From positions 105,856 to 169,855 of the forward strand of contig NZ_LMEY01000003.1 in assembly GCF_001426665.1 (NCBI RefSeq): a stretch of 64,000 nucleotides of DNA, written 5' to 3'. Made by a program: the position numbers and the translations under genes. Numbering within the stretch: the stretch's first letter is position 1; every line of letters begins with the position of its first letter. Positions 18,253-25,863 of the stretch are shown piece by piece. The stretch is from Rhizobium sp. Root1334. Lineage in GTDB: Bacteria; Pseudomonadota; Alphaproteobacteria; Rhizobiales; Rhizobiaceae. Below the pieces are notes generated by a model. It saw only the letters and a program-made list of their open reading frames with translations, had not been told where the DNA came from and ran no database searches.

Positions 18253-19001
18253 GTCTGGCACTCAAGGGCGTCGGCGCCAAATACGGCAAGCACGTCGTGC
18301 TGTCGAACGTCGATACCGATGTCCTCAACGGCGGTGTCATGACCGCCGTCATCGGCCCGAATGCAGCGGGCAAATCCACCTTGTTCAAGCGTATCGCCGG
18401 GCTTGCCTCGGGGCCGGGCACGGTGGTCCTGTCCGATACGCTGAAAGGCCCGGAGACCATCTGCTACATGCCGCAGGACACGGGCGCCAATGCGGTTTTA
18501 ACGGTTTACGAATCCGTACTTTTGGCCAGCAAGCAAGGTTCGAGCTGGAAGGTGCGCGACAGCGAGCTTCTGGAAATCGACCGTATCCTGCAGGCCCTGA
18601 GGATCGACGACCTTGCGTTTCGCGGTCTCGGCGAACTGTCCGGCGGCCAGCGGCAACTCGTTTCCATCGCGCAGGCTCTTGTCCGCAAGCCGGAAATCCT
18701 CCTGATGGATGAACCGACCTCGGCACTCGACCTGTTTCGCCAGATCGAAGTGCTGGGATTCATGCGGTCGCTGGCGGCAAAATCCGGCATGTCGGTGCTG
18801 ATCGCCCTGCACGATCTCAATCATGCGCTGCGCTATTGCGACAATACTATCGTCATCGCCAACGGTGCGATGGTGGCTAGCGGCCCGACGGGCGATGTCA
18901 TCACCGGAACGATGTTGCGCGATATCTACCGGGTCGAGGCGCGGGTCGAGACGTGCTCTCACGGCAAGCCCGTCGTCATCGTCGATCACTCCATCCTCTG
19001 A
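18246..19001 (+). CDS. Metallophore-type ABC importer, ATP-binding protein
   Basis: 251 aa FepC/BtuD-type ATPase. Walker A GPNAAGKST, signature LSGGQRQ, Walker B ILLMDEPTSALD and the switch histidine IALHDLNHALRYCD. ATG 18246 has GGAGG at 18236-18240 and overlaps the permease stop. It completes a three-gene importer with the two upstream genes. A longer open frame in this phase upstream is a shadow of the permease. Confidence 0.93.
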   Translation: MVGLALKGVGAKYGKHVVLSNVDTDVLNGGVMTAVIGPNAAGKSTLFKRIAGLASGPGTVVLSDTLKGPETICYMPQDTGANAVLTVYESVLLASKQGSSWKVRDSELLEIDRILQALRIDDLAFRGLGELSGGQRQLVSIAQALVRKPEILLMDEPTSALDLFRQIEVLGFMRSLAAKSGMSVLIALHDLNHALRYCDNTIVIANGAMVASGPTGDVITGTMLRDIYRVEARVETCSHGKPVVIVDHSIL

Positions 19002-19036
19002 CCGGTTCAATTTTCAACGCCTGCATCGCGGCACGA

Positions 19037-19065
19037 TTGCGAATTCTAGAATCGGGTGTTATGAG
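19037..19065 (+). promoter_or_regulatory. Possible promoter for the ABC-F leader transcript
   Basis: TTGCGA (19037-19042), 17-nt spacer and TATGAG (19060-19065), placing the transcript start near 19072, just ahead of the leader peptide. The match to consensus is weak; it is proposed because the leader and ABC-F need a promoter after the upstream operon ends at 19001. Confidence 0.3.
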
Positions 19066-19095
19066 AGACGCCTATCGAGAAAGGAGGGCTGCGCA

Positions 19096-19167
19096 ATGAT
19101 TACATTTTTCCGGCACCATCGCCAGCGTGGCCCCGTCAACGCCCTGCAAATGCGTTTGCAGGGCTGA
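19096..19167 (+). CDS. Leader peptide, 23 aa, upstream of ABC-F gene
   Basis: Short frame starting ATG 19096 with a near-perfect AGGAGG (19082-19087) 8 nt upstream, much stronger than the ribosome site of the ABC-F gene itself. It encodes a basic peptide (MITFFRHHRQRG, then PVNALQMRLQG). Its last codons lie within a perfect hairpin (19141-19164), so a stalled ribosome would change folding of the leader RNA. Position and design fit ribosome-stalling attenuators known upstream of several ABC-F and erm genes. The peptide itself matches nothing I know. Confidence 0.55.
   Translation: MITFFRHHRQRGPVNALQMRLQG
19141..19164 (+). promoter_or_regulatory. Perfect hairpin overlapping the leader peptide end
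   Basis: GCCCTGCAAA (19141-19150), loop TGCG, TTTGCAGGGC (19155-19164): a 10-bp perfect stem ending at the leader stop codon. No T-run follows, so it is not a terminator alone; it could be the antiterminator/sequestration partner in an attenuator. Confidence 0.6.
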
Positions 19168-19222
19168 CCAAAGTCCGTTTCTCTTAAAAACCGCCTTCTG
19201 GTCTGCCCTTCGTGGCCCTGTA

Positions 19223-19256
19223 GCGCCGAGCCTATGGTTCGAGCGCCTGCGTTTTT
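19223..19256 (+). terminator. Terminator-like hairpin before the ABC-F gene
   Basis: GCGCCGAGCC (19223-19232), loop TAT, GGTTCG then GCGC (19236-19246, one bulged A), followed after five nt by GTTTTTC (five T at 19252-19256). It lies between the leader peptide and the ABC-F start. The U-tract is offset, so efficiency is uncertain. Confidence 0.45.
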
Positions 19257-19335
19257 CTACCCGCCGCGCGCATCGCATCGATGATGGCTTGAGAGCCCTC
19301 GATGGATGTCTGTGCGGCAAGACCAGAGACTGATC

Positions 19336-20862
19336 ATGACCCTTATCAATATCCGCAATCTCGGCATCGTGCTGGGCAACCCGCTGTTTTCCAAACTCAA
19401 CCTCGTCGTCAATGCTGGCGACCGCATCGGCCTCGTTGCCGCTAATGGCCGCGGAAAGTCGACACTGTTTCGCTGCATTTCCGGCATGCTCGAGGCCAAC
19501 GAGGGAGAGATCACCAAATCGCGCGGCCTGACGGTCGGCTATGTTGAACAGAACGTCCCGTCTCGCCTGTTCGATCTGCCCTTCTATGCGGCCGTTCTGG
19601 ACGCGCTATCGGCTGATCAGCAGGAAAGCGAGAGCTGGCGTGTCGATGTGGTGCTGGAGGAACTCGATGTGCCGGAGGCCCTTCGGCAGAGGCCTTTGAA
19701 CCAGTTGAGTGGCGGATGGCAGCGTATTGCCATGCTCGCCCGTGTCTGGGTGACCGAGCCTGATGTCCTAATGCTCGACGAGCCGACCAACCATCTCGAC
19801 CTCGGCAAGATCGCCATGCTCGAAGCCTGGCTGAATGCGCTGCCGCGCGACGTGCCGGTGGTCATCGCCAGCCATGACCGCGCCTTCCTCGATGCGGTCA
19901 CCAACCGCACGCTCTTTCTGCGGGCGGAACAATCGCAGATCTTTCCGTTGCCCTATAGCCGGGCGCGGATGGCACTGGACGAGGCTGATGCTGCCGATGC
20001 GCGCCGCTATCAACGCGACATCAAGGTCGCCGATCAGTTGCGCAAGCAGGCGGCCAAGCTCAACAATATCGGCATCAACTCCGGCAGCGATCTGCTGGTG
20101 GTCAAGACCAAGCAGTTGAAGCAGCGGGCGGACAAGCTCGAGGATGCCGCCAAGCCCGCGCATCTGGAGCGCTCAGCCGGGGCGATCAGGCTCGCCAATC
20201 GCGGCACCCATGCCAAGGTGCTGATCACGCTGGAGGACGCGCCGGTTCAAACCCCGGATGGCACCGTGCTGTTCAGGACCGGTAAACAGTTCGTCTGCCA
20301 GGGCGACCGGATCGTTCTGCTCGGCGCCAATGGCGCCGGAAAGACCCGCCTTGTTTCGATGTTGCGCAAGGCAATCGAACAGCCTGATGTGGCGCAGGAG
20401 GGCATCAAGGCGACGCCGTCGCTAGTGCTCGGCTATGGCGATCAGGCATTGGCCGACCTGCGCGACAGCGACACGCCGATGGGAACGGTCATCCGCCGTT
20501 TTGATATCGGCGACCAGCGGGCGCGGGCGCTTTTGGCCGGAGCCGGCATGTCCGTCGAGCTTCAGGGCCGGCCAATAAGCCAGCTGTCCGGTGGCCAGAA
20601 GGCACGGCTCGGCATGCTGATCCTGCGGCTGACCAATCCCAATTTTTACCTGCTCGACGAACCGACCAACCATCTGGATATCGACGGTCAGGAAGCGCTG
20701 GAAGGGGAACTGATGGCGCATCAGGCGAGCTGCCTGTTCGTCTCGCACGACCGCAGCTTTGTTCGCGCGGTCGGTAACCGGTTCTGGCTGATCGACAAGA
20801 AGAAGCTGATCGAGGTCGACAGTCCGGAAGGCTTCTTCGCCGAGGCGGCCAGACAAAACTAG
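19336..20862 (+). CDS. ABC-F family ATPase (ribosome-associated)
   Basis: 508 aa soluble protein with two ATPase domains and no membrane helices. Domain 1 has NGRGKST, LSGGWQR and LMLDEPTNHLD; domain 2 has GANGAGKTR, LSGGQKAR and YLLDEPTNHLD. A charged, helical linker at about residues 205-265 (rich in Lys/Arg/Gln) is the part that reaches into the ribosome in this family. Roles are translation-factor-like or antibiotic resistance by drug displacement. ATG 19336 begins the family homology (MTLINIRNLGIVLG); ATG 19306 in frame is possible. The leader upstream hints at inducible resistance-type control. Confidence 0.9.
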   Translation: MTLINIRNLGIVLGNPLFSKLNLVVNAGDRIGLVAANGRGKSTLFRCISGMLEANEGEITKSRGLTVGYVEQNVPSRLFDLPFYAAVLDALSADQQESESWRVDVVLEELDVPEALRQRPLNQLSGGWQRIAMLARVWVTEPDVLMLDEPTNHLDLGKIAMLEAWLNALPRDVPVVIASHDRAFLDAVTNRTLFLRAEQSQIFPLPYSRARMALDEADAADARRYQRDIKVADQLRKQAAKLNNIGINSGSDLLVVKTKQLKQRADKLEDAAKPAHLERSAGAIRLANRGTHAKVLITLEDAPVQTPDGTVLFRTGKQFVCQGDRIVLLGANGAGKTRLVSMLRKAIEQPDVAQEGIKATPSLVLGYGDQALADLRDSDTPMGTVIRRFDIGDQRARALLAGAGMSVELQGRPISQLSGGQKARLGMLILRLTNPNFYLLDEPTNHLDIDGQEALEGELMAHQASCLFVSHDRSFVRAVGNRFWLIDKKKLIEVDSPEGFFAEAARQN

Positions 20863-21151
20863 GAATTCTCCCGGCGCGTCACATATCTTTCGTTCGGATG
20901 CTGTGTTGCGTGCCGGGTTAAGGTCACAATCTGTAGCCAGCCGTTGGCTTGCCGCGCTACAGACGGTGAGGATACGCCGATTTCTTTGAGATCGCAGGCC
21001 GCAACTCCTCTGTCGAACAGAAGGAGCGATTGCTGCCCTTTTCATGTTAGTAGGAGGTTGGGTCGGAATAAGGACATCCGAGTCATGACGGGCATTGTCT
21101 TCCGCTTCGAGGTGATCCAGTGGAAGGTATATCGGTTGGAGGACCTTCAAG

Positions 21152-22462
21152 ATTCGATCCGGCGCTAAAACAATTCTGCTGATTTTCCTGGGGCTATTGT
21201 GGGCGTTTCCCAGTGCCGCGGCAGCGCAGTTGTCGATAATTACCTCCTACCCGCCATCCTTCTACGAGCCGTTCCGCAAAGCCTTCGAAGCGCATCATCC
21301 CGATATCCGGCTGACGATCGTCCAACGCAATACCGGCAGCGCCAGCCGGTTCATTATCGACAAATCGGATGTCGCGGCGGACATCTTTTGGGCATCGGCG
21401 ACCGACGCCTTCGAGCTACTGAAACGCAAGGGGGCATTGCGCGCAATCAAGCCAAGGCAGACCGGCGCGCCAGTGAAGGTTCTGGGCTACCCGCTCAATG
21501 ATCCGGACAGTTTTTATCTCGGCTTTGCGCTCTCCGGCTACGGCCTTGTCTATAATCCCGCCTATCTCGCACAATACTCCTTGCCGGTGCCACAAAGCTG
21601 GCAGGACCTGCTGAAGCCGGTCTATGCCAGCCATATCGGCATTACCTCGCCATCGCGTTCCGGGACGACGCACCTCATCGTGGAGGCCTTGTTGCAGGCC
21701 TATGGCTGGGAACGGGGCTGGGCGCTTCTGTCAGAAATTGGCGGCAATCTCTCGACCGTTACGGCGCGCAGCTTCGGTGTCGCCTCGGGTGTTGCGCAAC
21801 GCCGTTTCGGTATCGGCGTCACTATCGACTTCCTGGCCAATGCACCGGATGTTTCGGGCGGACAGAACGTTTTCGTGCTCACGCCTGACCCAATCTACGT
21901 GCCTGCCAGTATAGCGATCCTGTCGCGCGCGAAAAACATCGAAGCCGCCGAGCGCTTCGTCGACTTCCTGTTCTCCCCGGAAGGACAGGGCATCCTTCTT
22001 CACCCCGCCATCGGCCGAATTCCTGTCCGCGCCGAATTGAATGCAGCACTTCTGCCCGAGGAAAACACCGGCGGGCTTTTGACCGCGCGCGATTTCAACG
22101 CGCGCCTTTCTGCCGAACGCTACGGCATCGTCAACCTGATCTTCGACGACTATATTGTGCGCCGCCGTGCGACGCTGGCTCGTCTTTGGGCGCGTCTGCG
22201 GCTGCTGGAGGGGGAGAGCAGTGATGATGCGGCGCGGCGCGGCACGCTCGCGACTGTGCGTAAGCTGCTCGTTACGCCGCCGCTTTCGGCAGACATTGCG
22301 CAAAAACTCCCGGATGCTCTGAAGGGCGAATGGCCGCGCGGCATAAGCCGTACGACCGAACAACAGGCCTTGGCCCGCGATATTCGCGGCTTCGTGGAGC
22401 AGAACCTGGCGCAGGCCGAAAGTCTCCTTGTCTCGGTCTCGACCCCTTCCGGCCGGCGATGA
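21152..22462 (+). CDS. PgtC-like periplasmic sensor/binding protein of a two-component system
   Basis: Extracellular solute-binding protein, about 436 aa, co-encoded with a sensor kinase and NtrC-type regulator as in the pgtCBA regulatory system. It is a close relative of the binding protein at 25864 (shared SRSGTTH, DIFWASATDAFELLK, YPLNDPDSFYLGF) and has the same extra C-terminal helical region after about residue 330. The iron-tyrosine position reads TIDFL (224-228), so it should not bind iron. No ATG, GTG or TTG gives a full signal peptide. An ATT at 21152, 9 nt after GGAGG (21138-21142), gives RSGAKTILLIFLGLLWAFP; the alternative TTG at 21197 cuts the signal in half. Confidence 0.78.
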   Translation: MRSGAKTILLIFLGLLWAFPSAAAAQLSIITSYPPSFYEPFRKAFEAHHPDIRLTIVQRNTGSASRFIIDKSDVAADIFWASATDAFELLKRKGALRAIKPRQTGAPVKVLGYPLNDPDSFYLGFALSGYGLVYNPAYLAQYSLPVPQSWQDLLKPVYASHIGITSPSRSGTTHLIVEALLQAYGWERGWALLSEIGGNLSTVTARSFGVASGVAQRRFGIGVTIDFLANAPDVSGGQNVFVLTPDPIYVPASIAILSRAKNIEAAERFVDFLFSPEGQGILLHPAIGRIPVRAELNAALLPEENTGGLLTARDFNARLSAERYGIVNLIFDDYIVRRRATLARLWARLRLLEGESSDDAARRGTLATVRKLLVTPPLSADIAQKLPDALKGEWPRGISRTTEQQALARDIRGFVEQNLAQAESLLVSVSTPSGRR

Positions 22463-22475
22463 TAGAAACCGCACG

Positions 22476-24380
22476 ATGAATCAACGCGATAGATCACGAC
22501 AGAGATGGCCGAACCGGTGGCGCTTTGGCATCGGGGCACGTCTTGGTGCGGCTTTCGTGTTGATCGTCGGGCTCGCTGTTGGTGCGAGCCTCGTCGGCTG
22601 GTTTTCCTATCGGGAACTGTCCGGCGAGCTTTCGCGCATAGCCGAAGTGCAGATGCCCCAGCTCGCCTTCGCATCGCGGCTTTCCAAGGCCGGCGCAGAT
22701 ATCGGCTCGGTGACCGCAGCGCTGACAGGGGCTGAAACACGTGCGGAATATGACGAGACCCGGCGCGTCTATGCAGGGCGGCTCGCCGCCCTGCAAGCGC
22801 TTCTGGAAAGCCACGATCCGGAACCCTCCGTGCAGGCGCTGTCGCCGCTGGCCGTGGCGATCAACGACAACCTCGCTCAGATTGACCTTGCAGCCGGCAA
22901 ACGTTTTACGTTGACCGAAGCGATGCGCGCCGACGTCGACGAATTGCGCTGGGTACAGGCCGATCTGATCGAGGAGGCCGACCCGCTCGTTGACGACATC
23001 CGCTTCAACATCGAAGCCGAGACCCGCAATGGCCGAAGCACAGCCGCGCTCGCCGAGCAGCGGCGCAGTGAGGCCTTGTTGACAGCAGTCTCCCAGGCGA
23101 ACCTTGCAACAGGTTTGATCGCGCGCCTCGTCAGCAGCGCCACTGCCGAAGAGGTGCAGGAGGCCAATGCTTTCCTCGGCGACAGTGCGGACGAACTCGC
23201 GGCACGGCTGACGACATTGGAGGGCTGGCCGGACAGTCTCACCGTGCGCCAGCTCGCCAGGCGCATTCTGCAACAGTCCGATCCGGCGACGGGCACGCCG
23301 AACCGGAAAAGATCCGAAATGCGCGAGGCCGGGCGGCTCGCGGAACTGGCGCAGGAAAATGGACGGCTGGTCGGTGAACTTGGCAAGCGCATCGAAGCGG
23401 AGGTGGTGGCGATCCAAGCCAGCGCCGGTTTGGCGGCACAACGCGCGGCGGCGGCGATCGATATCGGGCGCAAACTGCTCGCCGCAATCGCCGTGCTGGC
23501 GGTCGTCGTCGCGCTCGTCATCGGCATCTTCTATGTCCATCGCAGCCTGCTCGTGCGTATCGACCAGCTCGCCCATGCAGCAACCGCGATCAGCGAGGGC
23601 AATCCAGCCGTTGCCATCCCGGCGGGGGGTGACGACGAACTGGCCGATCTCGCGCGCGCGCTGACACTCTTCCGGCAGACCCGCGACGAGCTGGTGCAGT
23701 CGGCCAAGCTTGCCGCGCTGGGGCAGATGGCCGCCGGCATCGGCCATGAACTGAACCAGCCGCTTGCGGCGATCCGGGCGCATATCCACAGCGGTTCCAC
23801 GCTCATTGCTCGCGGCAAAAGCGAGCAGGCGCTCAACAACCTGGAAAAGATCCGCGCGCTGACGGGCCGCATGGCTGATCAAATCAGCCATATCCGGCGC
23901 TTCGCGCGCCGGCCGGATTCCAAGCTCCACCCCGTTGATCTCGCGGCCGTCGTCAATGAGGCACTCAGCTTGCTTGAACACCGGTTCGAGGAGGAGGGCG
24001 TTACACTCTCGCTGTCACTCTCACCAGACGTGCCAAAAGTCATGGCAGAGCCGGTGCGGCTTGAACAGGTCGTGGTAAACCTCGTCGCGAATGCGCTCGA
24101 TGCCGTTGCCGAGCGGCCGGAACGGGTGGTTCGCGTGATGGCGGTGCCAAGCGATGACGGCGCGCTGCTAACGATCTCTGATACAGGAGCGGGTATTTCG
24201 CCAAACGACCGCGATGCGGTGTTCGATCCGTTCTTTACCACCAAGCCGGTCGGCACGGGCCTCGGCCTTGGCCTTTCCATTTCTTACAACATCATCAAGG
24301 ATTTTGGTGCGGGTATCGCTGTGCTGGACACTGGGCCGGCCGGCACGCGCTTCGCCGTGTCCCTGAAAGGAGCGGAATGA
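22476..24380 (+). CDS. Sensor histidine kinase (PgtB/DctB-like)
   Basis: 634 aa membrane kinase. Membrane helix 1 at about residues 21-43, a long periplasmic helical region (about 45-330), membrane helix 2 at about 332-354, a HAMP segment, then the DHp motif GHELNQPLAAIRAH with the phosphorylated His near 424. The C-terminal ATPase has VVNLVANALDAV, DTGAGI and GTGLGLGLSIS. ATG 22476 lies 13 nt after the upstream stop. Expected to receive the ligand signal from the PgtC-like protein and phosphorylate the regulator whose gene overlaps by ATGA. Confidence 0.9.
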   Translation: MNQRDRSRQRWPNRWRFGIGARLGAAFVLIVGLAVGASLVGWFSYRELSGELSRIAEVQMPQLAFASRLSKAGADIGSVTAALTGAETRAEYDETRRVYAGRLAALQALLESHDPEPSVQALSPLAVAINDNLAQIDLAAGKRFTLTEAMRADVDELRWVQADLIEEADPLVDDIRFNIEAETRNGRSTAALAEQRRSEALLTAVSQANLATGLIARLVSSATAEEVQEANAFLGDSADELAARLTTLEGWPDSLTVRQLARRILQQSDPATGTPNRKRSEMREAGRLAELAQENGRLVGELGKRIEAEVVAIQASAGLAAQRAAAAIDIGRKLLAAIAVLAVVVALVIGIFYVHRSLLVRIDQLAHAATAISEGNPAVAIPAGGDDELADLARALTLFRQTRDELVQSAKLAALGQMAAGIGHELNQPLAAIRAHIHSGSTLIARGKSEQALNNLEKIRALTGRMADQISHIRRFARRPDSKLHPVDLAAVVNEALSLLEHRFEEEGVTLSLSLSPDVPKVMAEPVRLEQVVVNLVANALDAVAERPERVVRVMAVPSDDGALLTISDTGAGISPNDRDAVFDPFFTTKPVGTGLGLGLSISYNIIKDFGAGIAVLDTGPAGTRFAVSLKGAE

Positions 24381-25705
24381 CCGCCGAAATCATTCTTATC
24401 GACGACGACGTCAATGTGCTCGACGCCTGCCGTGAGGTGCTGGAACTTGAAGGCTTTGGGGTGTCGCCGCACGCTTCGGTCGCCTCCGCCCTAAACGATC
24501 TTCGGGCTGATAGCGAAACGGTGATCGTCTCCGACGTCCGTATGCCGACGCAGGACGGTTTCGATCTGCTGGCATGCGTCCGCGCGATCGATCGGGACAT
24601 TCCAATCGTGCTGATGTCCGGCCATGGCGATATTCCCATGGCGTTGCGTGCCATGCGGGATGGCGCCTGGGATTTTCTGGAAAAACCTGCCGATCCGGTA
24701 CATCTCATCGAGACGGTGCGCCGGGCGCTTGACCATCGCCGGTTGCTCATCGAAAACCGCCGTCTGCGGCTCTCCATCGCGGCCGATGGCTGGGAGGCGC
24801 GGCTGATTGGCCATTCGGCGCCGATGGTCGTGCTGCGTGAGCGGCTGAAACGCATAGCCGGCGCGGCAACCGACATCCTCGTTCTTGGCGATACAGGTAC
24901 CGGCAAGGAGGTGACCGCGCGAGCGCTTCATGATTTCAGTGGTCGCAAGGGTCGTTTCGTTGCCGTCAATTGCGGTGCGATCCCCGAGACGATGTTGGAG
25001 TCCGAACTTTTTGGCCACGAAGCGGGCGCGTTTACTGGCGCGCGGGAAAAGCGCGTCGGCAAGATTGAACATGCGCATGGTGGCACGCTGTTTCTCGACG
25101 AGATCGAATCCATGCCGCTGTCTGCGCAGGTGCGCCTGTTGCGTGTGCTTCAAGAGCGGGTGATCGAGCGGCTCGGCTCCAACGACGAGGTGCCTGTCGA
25201 TCTTCAGGTCGTCGCGGCGACGAAGGCCGATTTGCATCAGCTTGGCCGGCAGGGAAAATTCCGCGAGGATCTAGCCTACCGGCTCGACATTGCCCGCATC
25301 GAAATCCCGCCCTTGTCGGCGCGGCGTGGGGATATCGGACTGCTTTTCCACCATTTTCTTGACCTCGCTTCCCGGCGGCAGGGCCGCGCGGCGCCGCGCG
25401 TTGAGGCAACATTCATTGCCGATCTCGATCGGCGGAACTGGCCCGGCAATGTGCGGGAGTTGCGCAACGTCGCGGAGCGCTATGTGCTCGGCCTTGAAGA
25501 CATACCGGCCGGTGTTGGCGTCAAGGCTGGCGAAACGCTGGAGGCGCGTATGGACCAAGTGGAGCGTGCGATCCTGCTGGACAGTCTTGCCGAGCAGGAT
25601 GGCCGCATCGGCGCGACAGCCGATGCGCTCGGCATCTCGCGCAAGACTCTATACCTCAAGATGCGCAAGCATGGTCTTGGCGGGGACAACGAAGAGGGGG
25701 AGTAA
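24377..25705 (+). CDS. NtrC-family sigma-54-dependent response regulator (PgtA/DctD-like)
   Basis: 442 aa. Receiver domain with phosphoacceptor Asp53 (SDVRMPTQDG) and KPAD. AAA+ domain has Walker A GDTGTGKE (171-178) and the sigma-54 contact loop GAFTGA (217-222), and GGTLFLDEIESM follows. A Fis-type HTH is at the C-terminus (IGATADALGISRKTLYLKMR). The intact GAFTGA means it activates sigma-54 promoters, and a perfect one lies 92 nt downstream of its stop. The start is the ATGA overlap with the kinase. The last codons overlap a candidate upstream activator site. Confidence 0.93.
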   Translation: MTAEIILIDDDVNVLDACREVLELEGFGVSPHASVASALNDLRADSETVIVSDVRMPTQDGFDLLACVRAIDRDIPIVLMSGHGDIPMALRAMRDGAWDFLEKPADPVHLIETVRRALDHRRLLIENRRLRLSIAADGWEARLIGHSAPMVVLRERLKRIAGAATDILVLGDTGTGKEVTARALHDFSGRKGRFVAVNCGAIPETMLESELFGHEAGAFTGAREKRVGKIEHAHGGTLFLDEIESMPLSAQVRLLRVLQERVIERLGSNDEVPVDLQVVAATKADLHQLGRQGKFREDLAYRLDIARIEIPPLSARRGDIGLLFHHFLDLASRRQGRAAPRVEATFIADLDRRNWPGNVRELRNVAERYVLGLEDIPAGVGVKAGETLEARMDQVERAILLDSLAEQDGRIGATADALGISRKTLYLKMRKHGLGGDNEEGE

Positions 25706-25744
25706 CGTTACCGTTCTGACCCCGCCGACAGGACCGATGTTACC
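25701..25744. promoter_or_regulatory. Candidate upstream activator sites for the NtrC-type regulator
   Basis: AGTAACGTTACC (25701-25712) is a near-perfect inverted repeat, and a GTTACC half-site recurs at 25739-25744. A third copy, GGTAAC, is at 25820-25825. The first two lie about 55-95 nt upstream of the sigma-54 promoter, the usual place for NtrC-family enhancers. Assignment to this regulator is inferred from position and repetition. Confidence 0.5.
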
Positions 25745-25796
25745 TTTCTTTCCCATTTCTGACGCAAGAAACCCGGTTTTCCGGCATTCGGCCAAC

Positions 25797-25812
25797 TGGC
25801 ACGGGGCTTGCT
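25797..25812 (+). promoter_or_regulatory. Sigma-54 promoter of the organophosphate-type ABC operon
   Basis: TGGCAC (25797-25802), five nt, TTGCT (25808-25812): a full match to TGGCAC-N5-TTGCW with the GG and GC at -24/-12. It lies 52 nt before the binding-protein start and directly downstream of the gene for a sigma-54 activator, tying the importer to the two-component system. Confidence 0.9.
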
Positions 25813-25863
25813 ACGTTCTGGTAACCGCTGAATTTTCGGCGGTGCCATTGGGAGGAGACCAAT

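Noticed and set aside
22494..23981. 495-codon minus-strand open frame
   Set aside because: Antisense of the sensor kinase, whose domain motifs on the plus strand are complete.
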